DNA of 64,000 bases, from assembly GCF_000372725.1 (NCBI RefSeq), contig NW_005201047.1, positions 98,394 to 162,393 of the forward strand, written 5' to 3'. The stretch comes from Emiliania huxleyi CCMP1516. Taxonomy: Eukaryota; Haptophyta; Isochrysidales; Noelaerhabdaceae. The translations under genes and the position numbers were made by a program. This document shows, piece after piece, positions 1-9,400 of this stretch (its first letter is position 1; each line of letters opens with the position of its first letter). The notes under the pieces are model-generated. The model did no database searches. It was not told the DNA's origin and was given only the letters and a program-made list of their open reading frames with translations.

Positions 1-250
1 GGGAAAAAAAACCCTCCGGCCAAAAAAAAAAAAGGGGGGGGGGGAGGGAGATATTTTAGAAATTGGGAGGCGGCCCACACATATCGTCCAAAGAGAACCC
101 CCCGGGGGAGAAAAAATTACACGGGGGGCCGTGGGGGGCCCACCCCCCCCCCCTTTCCCGGCTCCCCTTGGGGGCCCCCCCCCCCCCCCCCCTCCGACTC
201 CTCCCCTTACTCGCCCCCCCCCCCCCTCCCCCCTTCACACCTCCGCACTG
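1..250. other. Low-complexity scaffold edge
   Basis: Long A, C and G homopolymers dominate and nothing here looks like protein. The same texture flanks the N gap near 61.8 kb, so this is probably poor-quality assembly sequence at a scaffold end. The last bases, ending GTGAACCACAG, resemble the 3' end of the GTGAAC-type introns seen elsewhere, so an upstream exon of the next gene was probably to the left. Confidence 0.6.
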
Positions 251-260
251 TGAACCACAG

Positions 261-324
261 GCACGCGGGAGTGCCCTCGCCACTAATTAACAAATTACTT
301 GACTAATAATGAACTAATTAACAG
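261..324 (+). other. Intron, GC-AG, AT-rich class with 24-nt flanking repeat
   Basis: GGCACGCGGGAGTGCC... at 260-283 recurs at 324-347 with one mismatch in 24 nt. Between them lies about 40 nt rich in TAATTAA ending ACAG. The intron starts with the first copy (GC donor) and the next exon starts with the second copy. Confidence 0.75.
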
Positions 325-1039
325 GCACGTGGGAGTGCCCTCGCCACCGCTGCGTCGGCTGCGGCGCGCGGCAGATACGCGGCGGCTGCAAGGCGGGGCA
401 GGCGCGCGGAGGCGGAGGCTTCGGACGATCTCGGACGATCTCGGACAATCTCGGACGATCTCGGACAGCCTCGGACAACCTCGGACAACCTCGGGCGGTC
501 GCGGCCAGTCTCCGCAATCTCGCGCAATCTCGCGTGATTTCGCGTGGTGCCGGCGGGACAGGCGCGCGGTGGCGGGCGCGGGCCGAAGCCGCCGCCGGCA
601 GAGGGCGTCGAGCTATGGCGGTGCAGGACCTGCCCGCACAGCTACTGCAGCGGCTGCTTGCCGGAGAAGGCGCTGCACTCTGGCGACGAGATCATCTGCA
701 CCGCCTGCCAGGAGCTGCTCCACATTGATTAACGAGACCCCGTTGATTAACTCCTTAATGAACGAGATCCTCTGCCAGGAGCTGCTCCACGGCGACCTCT
801 CCATGCTACAGCGCGACTTGCTCACGTGCGGCCCGAGATTGCCCGAGATTGCCCGAGGTTACCCGAGGTTACCCGAGAGTACCCGAGAGTACACGAGAGT
901 ACCCGAGATTGCCCGAGATTGCCATCACACAGGTGCGACCCCGACCAGCTCGCAGCCTCGTTCATTACTCAACTAGTTGATTTATTCACGAATCAGGTGC
1001 GACCCCGACCAGTTCGCGGCCTCGGTCGGCGTCGGCTGA
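325..1039 (+). CDS. PHD-type zinc-finger protein, C-terminal exons
   Basis: Four exons (325-401, 562-711, 779-825, 997-1039) join in one frame once the introns are removed and end at TGA 1037-1039. The product is Cys/His rich: a WECPRHRCVGCG segment, then LWRCRTC, then SYCSGCLPEK and IICTAC. The spacing fits PHD/C5HCH fingers of chromatin regulators such as NSD or ASH1-like proteins, which read histone tails in the nucleus. The N-terminus is missing because the scaffold begins here, so any catalytic domain is out of view. Donors are GC at 402, GA at 712 and GT at 826. All introns carry flanking direct repeats of exon sequence. The family call is by motif only; the frame continuity is seen directly. 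Confidence 0.72.
402..561 (+). repeat. Intron filled with TCGGACGATC decamers
   Basis: A GC-AG intron between two zinc-finger exons. The core is about eight units of a 10-nt repeat (TCGGACGATC, TCGGACAATC and variants), decaying towards the 3' end. CAGGCGCGCGG is repeated at both boundaries within a longer imperfect match. Removing 402-561 keeps the frame. Confidence 0.75.
712..778 (+). other. Intron, GA-AG, 67 nt, 19-nt flanking repeat
   Basis: CTGCCAGGAGCTGCTCCAC occurs at both ends and spans the splice junctions, so the duplicated exon supplies the acceptor AG. The filler is AT-rich (GATTAACGAG, GTTGATTAAC). Frame continuity requires the intron to begin GAGCTG, a GA donor. Confidence 0.7.
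826..996 (+). repeat. Two stacked introns: CCGAGATTGC satellite then AT-rich insert
   Basis: The first part (826-932) is CCCGAGATTG / CCCGAGAGTA decamers between copies of GTGCGrCCCGA. The second part (933-996) is an AT-rich insert between two 28-nt copies beginning GTGCGACCCCGACCAG. Only the last copy at 997 continues the frame to the stop. Two insertions at one AG|G site is the simplest reading. Confidence 0.72.
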
Positions 1040-1806
1040 GCTGCTCCGCGGCCGTGCGGCCGCTCTCCTCTGCACCGCCCGCGACCGCACCGCCCGCGCG
1101 CGCAGAGGCGGCGGTCCTCTGACCGGGGGGCCGTCCTCCTGTCTGGGGCTGTACGCTGCCCGCCGCCGCGCGTGTCCCGTGCGCCGCGGCTTTTGGCGTG
1201 CGCGTGATTGGGCGCGGGCTTGCTTTGGGGTGTCGCCCACCCACCCGTCCACTGTGAGTCCCCCCCCCCGCCCCCCCCCCCTCCCCCCCCTCCTCTCCGC
1301 CCCTCCTACCCCCCTCTCCGCCCCTCTCCGCTCCACCTCCCTTCCCCCCGGATCGGGTTGCCCACCGCCAGCGAGAGAGATTGCGCCGCGGTGCCTACCG
1401 TCGCATGGGCCGTCTGCCTCTCTTTCCCGGACACCCCCCCTCCCCCCCTCCCCCCGACCCGCCCCTTGCATGCCCCCACTCGATTGCACCCCTCTCCCCG
1501 CTTTCTGAACACCTTTTACACTCTTGTCTTGTGCGCGCTCTAGCTAGCCCCCGGGTGCTGCGTGTTGCGTCTCATCTTGTTCGAATAAAATCTGTAGTAC
1601 CGCGTCTCTCTCATTGCATTTGCACATTGGGAACCAGCTCTGTGTGTCGAGCCCGCCACAGGCACAGCGCGCACAGGGGCGCGAGGGGGGCGCCCGCGCC
1701 AGCATGTGTTGCACGAGTATTATGGGTAATGGGACAAAAGCGCCGAAAATGTCCCAAAAAGCGTGTCTCGCCGTACGCGAAGAGGCCGGACCTCTCGCGT
1801 CATCCT
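1040..1806. other. Intergenic between convergent genes
   Basis: No convincing coding sequence. C-rich tracts lie near 1260-1350 and 1430-1510. The zinc-finger gene ends on the left and the MACPF gene ends on the right, so this probably holds both 3' untranslated regions. Confidence 0.5.
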
Positions 1807-3541
1807 TCACGGCTGAGGGCACCAGTCCAGATGGCACCAAGTCTCCTCGTGCAATTGAGGGGACCCGTTCACCTTGCCGCCCATAGCCTCGCAGTCCCGT
1901 CCCCACGATTTGATCCAGCCGTACGCCTTCTTGTTTTCCGGAGCACGGCACTCGCCACCTCGACCAGGAGCTGCAGCGTACTGGCCGACAACGTATCCCG
2001 TGCCCTCGCCGCACGACGCTGCACAGTACTGGCGCATCCACACTTCATACAATACAACGCAATACATGAGGCCAGCCCAAACAGGGCAATCTGCGTGGTA
2101 GTCGACGGGGGCGGGCGGCGAGACGCACCAGTCCAGGTGGCACGCAGTCCACGCGTTGTCGTTGGGGTTGCCGTTCATTGCACCCTCTATTCTACGGCAG
2201 TCTGCAGCAAGCATGTTGACGATGCCGTACCCCTTCTTGTTGTTACCACACGTGCCCGGTTTCGCCGCGGAGTAGAGGCCATTGGTGCACCAGTCGAACT
2301 GGCAATCGACCCAGCCTGACGTCGCCGATGGGTTCCCGCCCATCGCCGAGCAGTCCGCCATTGGCATGTTGATGTAGCCGATCCCCTTCTTCCTCGGCCC
2401 GCACGAGCCGACGGGCGACGGGCGGACGAACCCGCACGTCTTGTCGCACAGGCACGGCTCGTTCGGGTGCACCCGCTTCTTGCAGTACGCCTGGTCCTTG
2501 CCAAAGTACGCGTCCTTGCACGCTGCGTTCTTGGCTGGGTCGCTCAGCAGGTCGCACACCGAGGCGAGCTCGTAATGGACCGGCATCGCCTTTATGTCCG
2601 CCTGCTGCGCCCATATCTCCGAGTCCGATTCCCACCGTGTGCCGATCGTGAACACTTCCTTATCCGTGAGCGCACGACTGAGCTGTTTGCGGTGTTCGTC
2701 TTCCCAGCCGACACCTACGTTGCCACCGGCGCTGAAGGTCCCTTCGTATTCCGCGGCGACCTCCACGTTGATGCCTTGTGCTTGGAGCGTGTCCCGCGCC
2801 GACTTCGTGATCAGCGCGGAGTAGCCCTGCCGCGCGCCGAAGGTGACGCTTGTGGTATAGTGGGTGCCGTACTTGTCGAACAAGCCGAAGTAGCCCTCTT
2901 CATCGCTACCGAGCCCGGCAACGCTCGCCTTGAACCCCTCGGTCGTTTGCGGGGGTGCGTCGGCGTTCTGGCTGACCTTGTACCGCAGGCACTCTGCGGA
3001 GCTCTCGACCCGCGTCATGTGCTCGGCGATCATCTGCTCGGTGCGCTCCGTGTACTCCGTCGCCGCCGAGAACTCGAAGCCCGCGTACCCGCCCGACGCC
3101 CCAAACATGGTGCTGAGCTCATTCTCGTACTCCTCCACCGAGTCGGCTACCTCTGAGCGGAACGCGGTCGAGCACGAATGCACCAACTGCGCCGAGAAGC
3201 CGTCGAGCACGAGGTGCTTTTTGTCCTTCGTTTCGAGCTGCTGGTTATACGTTCCCACGAAGATCGGGGTGCGACTCTTAAATCCGGGGTCGACTGTGTT
3301 GCCCGTCGGATTCCCCCCCGTCGCATTGTAGCCGAACAGCACGTAGTCGACGTTGTTGAAAGGGGCCGCATTGCTGCATAAGTCGCACGTCTGTTTGCAG
3401 ATGGTCTGGAGCCAGGCCCACCATGGTGGCAAACGTGGTACCGCGGCCGGTCGGGGTGAGTTCGATTTCTGTCGAAGTGAGATCGGCGGCCGGCAGTGCG
3501 TTGACTGCGAAGCTCAACATGAGGCAAGCCACCTTAAGCAT
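1807..3541 (-). CDS. MACPF-domain protein with Cys-rich repeats
   Basis: A long frame (1807 to about 3440) encodes a membrane-attack-complex/perforin domain with the signature YGTHYTTSVTFGA and the usual aromatic/Gly-rich surroundings, at about residues 20-290 of the frame. It is followed by three Cys-rich units of about 40 residues ending in HLDWC or QFDWC, and a short ShK-like segment (CPVWAGLMYC...ASCGEG) between the second and third. A second ShK-like piece (TICKQTCDLC) lies near the N-terminus. An ATG at 3541 opens a different frame with a convincing signal peptide (MLKVACLMLSFAVNALPAAD), so a short intron or a one-base shift near 3440 probably joins them. MACPF proteins form pores or act in adhesion and development; which applies here cannot be read from sequence. 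Confidence 0.75.
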
Positions 3542-4798
3542 TGCCGTACACGGTGGGACGTACCTACGCCGAGTGCATGCACGGCGCGGATGACATCATG
3601 GCGCAGTGGAGGCGACACAGGGCGAGCTCGAGGGCCGTGCAGCCCAGGGCGAGGGCGTGGGGGTGGTTGAGGGGCAGGCTTGAGCGGATGCGAGCAGGAT
3701 GGGGAGGCTCTCTGAGCACGGGCGCTGCAGAGGGTGGTTGAGGGGCACGCACGCGAGAGTGGGTGCGGCGGCAAGGGTGCGGCGGCAAGGAGAACCTGTG
3801 AGCAAGCAGGCAGCTGTGATTGAGAGCGGATAGCGGCATTCGCTGCTCTGGCGCTGCCCGCCGCTCGGACGGCAGAGTGGCCCGGCTGGGGCTGCGCGGC
3901 GCAGCGCTGTGTCGACAGGTGCAGCGTGCTCGCGCGTGGGAATAAGCGGGTCGGTCAGGGCGGGCTGAATTTGTGCACCCGTTCGACTAATTCACGTTTG
4001 CGAGGGATACAAACCGTTGGCCGTTATGCCGTATCTGATATTGCAATAGCTCCGGAGATGAAACCCGTTACGCCTCCAGCACAACCGAAGAAAGAAAAGC
4101 CCCCTCCCCCCCCACACCGCTGCCGTTGCAAGTTAAATTTGGAAAGAACCCCACAAAACTAGAATGCACCTGTCGAAGTACGAAGAATTTTACAACAAAA
4201 CTCCCTCGCACGACACTGGGCACGCTGTCGAAGAAGCACGCTGTCGAAGAAGCTGCCGTTCTACCACACTGCAGAGGAAGAGGCTGGGCGAAGAGCGCAA
4301 CGGATGCGCTTCTTGATGTTGTGAGCGCTCCAATAGCAAACCGTTTCATTGCCTTCTTTGACGAACGACACGCCTCCACGAGGCCAGCAAAATTTGCTTT
4401 CCTGCTTGACTTGGACCACTAAGAACTGGCTGGGGCTCTGCAGAAGCAGCGTATCTCGGTCGTTCTTCACACGGCAATCGCAGAGCAGGTTGTGAATGAG
4501 CTTGCCTGTGGCGGGGGCGGGCGGGTGCACGGAAATAAGTGCCTCGCCGCCCTCGCAGGAGTCGCTTAGGCGGCTCCCGTGGTGTACCTGTGTTAGTGCC
4601 AGTGCGCGCCAGTCCCGTGCCCAGTGTCGTGCGAGGGAGCTTTGTTGTAAGGCTCTCCTTCCTCCCTCCTGCCGCTTCAATCCCTCTGACTCGTCACGTC
4701 GCGCTCTCCTCGGCCTCGGGTCGTTCTGCGCCGCCGCCTGCCCTCCGCCCGGGCGAGCGAGCAACAAAGAGTGGAGGCGGATCGCCATACTCGGTCTA
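3542..4798. other. Intergenic, possible degenerate fragment
   Basis: No confident gene. On the minus strand about 4261-4560 encodes a Cys-containing stretch (LIHNLLCDCRVKN, FLVVQVKQ) that faintly resembles a zinc-binding/USP-like region, but it has no start and no clear partner. It could be mobile-element debris. Confidence 0.3.
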
Positions 4799-4965
4799 AA
4801 AAGAAAGAAAACGGACAACCCAAGGGAGGGATGCTTTGGGAGGACGGCACGCCGCCACGTCACAGGGATTTTAAGGAGAGGGGTGTGGTGCGCTAGCCGT
4901 CGCCCACCCTTGGGCTAGCCCTTGGGCGTCCGCCTCTTCCTATCTCTCTTCGCAGTCTCTCGCCG
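4799..4965. repeat. Dispersed repeat E, copy 1
   Basis: Contains CAACCCAAGGGAGGGATG, a GGACGGCACGCCGCCAC block, CAGGGATTTTAAGGAGAG and a tail GCTAGCCGTCGCCCACCC. The same order recurs at 5045-5215, 46799-46880 and 52084-52245, preceded by (AAAG)n in the later copies. No ORF, so a short non-autonomous element is likely. Confidence 0.65.
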
Positions 4966-5044
4966 ACAGCCTGTCTGCTGTGAGAGAGAGTTCCGTTGCT
5001 TAAATTCTTCTTCTTGCGTGCTAGTCCGTGCCAGTCTGCTAAGA

Positions 5045-5215
5045 AAACAAAGAAAGAAAACAGACAACCCAAGGGAGGGATGGGAGAACGGCACGCCGCC
5101 ACCTTGGAGCACTTGGAGCCACCACACAGGGATTTTAAGGAGAGGGGTGTGGTGCGCTAGCCGTCGCCCACCCTTGGGCGTCCGCCTCTTCCTATCTCAC
5201 TTCGCAGTCTCTCTC
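5045..5215. repeat. Dispersed repeat E, copy 2
   Basis: Near-identical to the copy at 4799, with a duplicated CTTGGAGCAC insertion. The two copies sit head-to-tail about 250 bp apart, upstream of the RabGAP gene. Confidence 0.65.
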
Positions 5216-5685
5216 GTGAGAGGGGCTTGTGTTCGGAGAATTCTTGTTGCCGCGCGGGCGGCGGAGAAGGCGGCGCGGGCAGTGGAGGGGGGGAAGGGCG
5301 GCGGCAGCGGGCGGCAGTCCCGCGAGGCACGCCGGCGGAAGGGTTCGTCTTCGCGGGGCGGGGTGCGCACTGCGCGCCGCGAGGATGAGGAGCCTGAGCC
5401 AGGGGAGGGTTGGGAAGGGGGGGGGCGAGGCCGGAGGAGTATGACGGCCTCTTCGACGGCCCATAAGGGGCCGTTGTCTGCTGTGCCTTTTGTGGTGCTA
5501 GTTCGTGCCAGTCTGCTGTGAGAGGGGCTTATGATACTAGAATTCTTAGCCGTCGTCTGCGCCTTGTCTGTCGTGTGAATCGTGCGTGTGCGAGAGCCTT
5601 TTGTTGTGAAATTCTTTCTTCTTGCAGTCCGAGCCAGTCTGCTGTGAGAGGGGCTGGCAAGCTAAAATTTTTCTTGCGTGCGCCG
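5216..5685 (+). promoter_or_regulatory. Candidate promoter/5' leader with reiterated AATTCTT blocks
   Basis: The phrase CCAGTCTGCTGTGAGAGGGG, followed within 30 nt by AATTCTT or AAATTTTTCTT, occurs three to four times (about 4965-5010, 5205-5245, 5510-5545, 5630-5680), the last ending directly before the RabGAP ATG at 5686. A related AATTCTTCTT block precedes the kinesin ATG at 53409. No TATA box is convincing. Calling it a promoter is inference from position and recurrence. Confidence 0.4.
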
Positions 5686-6377
5686 ATGAGCAGCTCTCGC
5701 GGGAAGCTGCACCTCACCTGCGTCCGCGTGGCCAACTGCGTCCCCTTTGGCTCCGACGAGAAGGTTGCCTCGGTCAGCTGCAGGCTCTTCAACGTCGACC
5801 TGCCCAACTCGCGCGTCTCAACGCCAGCGGCAGCCGCTGACGCCTGCGGCGGCGCCAGCTTTGGCAAGGACGGCGCAGTTGTGGTGCTGCCACTCGGTGA
5901 CTCGAGCCTGGGCGTGCTCGTGCGGGCGGAGCTACAGATCCGGATCGTTGGTCGGCCTGCGCCGATCAAGGCCGCCGCGTCCGTCGAGATTGACTTCGCC
6001 CTCCCGCCGCCGCGCACCGCCGCCGCCGCTTTTGACTCCCACAACGCTTCGGCGAGCGGCGGAGCGAAGCCGCGGCCCGACGACGGCTTCATCTGGTGCC
6101 AGCTCCGGGCGGCGGCGCCGCCCGGTGGCGGCGCGAGCGACGGCGTGGTCTGCGGCGAGCTACTGCTGCGCTGGGAGCGGGTGGTGAAGCCTCGAGAGTC
6201 GGATGCCGTGCGCTCGCCTCCACCCGTGGCGTCGCAGCGGTCGGCGTTCCCTCCGCTCGACCGCATCACCGAGGACACGGAGGTCTGGTCCGACTTGGGC
6301 GAAGGGAGCGACTCCACGCCCTCCCGAGGCCGCGCCGCCGCCGCCGCCGCAGCGCCGCCGCCGCCGCCGACGAGGGA

Positions 6378-6441
<64 letters not shown>

Positions 6442-9400
6442 ACACAACACCGCTCACCCACGCGCACTGGGCCTTGCACTTTGCATGCCGTGCGGCTCCT
6501 GTCGTTAGACGTGGAGACCCGAGGGGCTAGCCTGGCCCTTGCCCCACCACCTCGTTCGTGTGTGTGGAGAAGTTTACCTGACCTGACCTGACCTTAGGAC
6601 GCGCACGGGTTCGTGCTGCGCGTGCCACCGCGCGCGGCGGAGGAGTTCGCCGCGTACTACTACCTGCGGTGCGAGGCGCAGCTGGCGGTGTGGGGCCGGC
6701 TGGTCGAGGCGTGCTGGTCCAGGACACGTCCGGGACACGTCCGGGACATGTCCATTGTAGGTGTGGGGCCGGCTGGTCGAGGCCGGCAAGGCGCCTGCGC
6801 CTGCCCTCCCCTACCCCACGGTACCCTAACCCACCCTCCCCTACCCCACGGTACCGGAACCCACCCTGCCCCTACCCCACGGTACCCGACCCCCCCTCCT
6901 CTCCTCCCCTACCCCACGGTACCCGACCCCCCCTCCTCTCCTCCCCTACCCCACGGTACCCGAACCCACCTCCTCTCCTCCCCTACCCCACGGTACCCGA
7001 CCCCCCCTCCTCTCCTCCCCTACCCCACGGTACCCGAACCCACCTCCTCTCCTCCCCTACCCCACAGTACCCGAACCCACCTCGCAGGTTTTGGCCGCCC
7101 GGCAGGCCGAGCGGAGGGTCGCTTCCGAGGACATGCCGGTGGGTTCGGGTACGGTGGTGTACGGGAGGGTGGGTTCGGGTACCGTGCCGGTGGCGGAGCC
7201 GGTCGCGACGCCACTGCCGCCGCGGCGGGTACCGCGGCCGTGGGTCGAGTCGTTGAGGCTGCGGCAGAGCGCGCAACAGCTCGCGGCGTCGGTCGCCGTG
7301 GGGGCGCCTCTTACCCGAGATTACCCGAGATTGCCCGAGATTGCCCGAGATTGCCCGAGATTACCCGAGAGTGCCCGAGAGTGCCCGAGAGTGCCCGAGA
7401 GTACCCGGTCACCGTTGGGGCGCCCGCCGTGCTGCGGCCGGCACTGGTGGAGGTGTGAACGGCGTTTCTTCACGGCTCGGCGCGGCTAGCAGGTGCCCGC
7501 CGTGCTGCGGCCGGCCGTCTGGCTCTGCCTCTCCGGCGCGTCTGCCTAGAAGCAGAAGACGTGGTCACTGTGCTCCAAGTAGCGGTGGAGAGGACACACG
7601 CATCAGCTAGCCGTATTCAGCTGTGTACTCCTCTCCTCTTGTCCGCTGGATTCGCACGGTGCTCTGCATGCGCTGCCCGAGACCGTCCTCCCGCCCTCCT
7701 GTCGGCGTACTAACGTAGGAGCGTCCGACATGCGCCGCGCGGCAGGCCAGCTGTGAACGGCGTCTCTTCACACCTCTTGCCGTGAACAGGCGCGTCCGAC
7801 ATGCGCCGCGCGGCAGGCCAGCTGTGAACGGCGTCTCTTCACACCTCTTGCCGTGAACAGGCGCGTCCGACATGCGCCGCGCGGCAGGCCAGCTGTGAAC
7901 GGCGTCTCTTCACACCTCTTGCCGTGAACAGGAGCGTCCGACATGCGTCGCGCGGCAGGCCAGCTGTGAACGGCGTCTCTTCACACCTCTTGCCGTGAAC
8001 AGGCGCGTCCGACATGCGCCGCGCGGCAGGCGCCGATGGGTACCGCACCCCCCACGGAACCCGAACCCACACCGGAGTCGACCTCTTTTGGCGGTGCGGT
8101 AGGCGTGGCGGGCGGGTACGCGGCTCTTGCGGCCTGCGAGCCGCCGCACGGCGACGCGGCGTCCGAGGGGGTGCGGCGGCGGAGCCTTGCGCGCGCGTCG
8201 GCGGCGCTGGCGGCGCAGGGGGGGGCGTCGGCGCGGCAGCGGCGCTCGCGGCGGGCGTCGGTGTGCGAGGAGGCGGCGAGGCAAATCGACCTCGATCTGC
8301 CGCGCACGTTCCCTGACCATGCGGAGTTCGCGACGGCGGACGGGCGCACCCTTTCTACCGCGCCTCCCACGGGCCTGAGCCCACACCGGGTTCGATGCTC
8401 TGGGGGTGTGGGAGTAGGCGGGCGATGCTGCGCCGCGTGCTCTGTGCGCACTGCGCGAGGAGCCCGCAGGTTGGCGACACGCAGGAGACTGTACTACAAA
8501 CCATGCGAGGCTAGACCACACCATACCATACTACACCAGCACATCACACAAGCACAAGCACGCCACTACTACACTACCGCGCGAGGAGCCCGCAGGTTGG
8601 CGACACGCAGGAGACTGTACTACAAACCACACGAGGCTAGACCACACCATACCGTACTACACCAGCACACCACACAAGCACAAGCACGCCACTACCACAC
8701 TACCGCGCGAGGAGCCCGCAGGTTGGCGACACGCAAGAGACTGTACTACAAACCATGCGAGGCTAGACCACACCATACCATACTACACCAGCACACCACA
8801 CAAGCACAAGCACGCCACTACTACACTACCGCGCGACGAGCCCGCAGGTTGGCTACACGCAGGAGACCGCACCCACCATGCTAGACTAGCCTATTCCGTG
8901 ACTGTGCTACACCAGCACACCACACAAGCACAAGCACGCCACTACCACACTACCGCGCGAGGAGCCCGCAGGTTGGCGACACGCAGGAGACCGCACCCAC
9001 CATGCTAGACTAGCCTATTCCGTGACTGTGCTACACCAGCACACCACACAAGCACAAGCACGCCACTACTACACTACCGCGCGAGGAGCCCGCAGGTTGG
9101 CGACACGCAGGAGACCGCACCCACCATGCTAGACTAGCCTATTCCGTGACTGTGCTACACCAGCATACCACACCACACAGAGCATCACCTGTACCATACT
9201 GCCGCGCGACGAGCCCGCAGGTTGGCTACACGCAGTCGCTGAACTTTCTTGCGGCGTTCCTGCTGCTGCAGCTGCCGGCGAGGGTGGAGGGAGGCCTGGG
9301 CCGCGAGGAGGCGGCCTTGCGTGCCCGAGATGACCCGAGATTACGCGAGATTACCCGAGATTGCCCGGAGCTTTGGCCGGGAGGAGGCGGCCTTGCCTTG

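Noticed and set aside
1..250. Homopolymer-rich ORFs at the window start
   Set aside because: Poly-G/Pro and poly-Pro translations of low-quality sequence.
6160..6508. His/Thr and Cys/Val repeat proteins on both strands
   Set aside because: They are translations of the (AC)n tract inside an intron.
8470..9220. Regular direct repeats with spacers resembling a CRISPR array
   Set aside because: The spacers are near-identical to each other, the repeat is exon sequence of the RabGAP, and the genome is eukaryotic; no cas genes are present.
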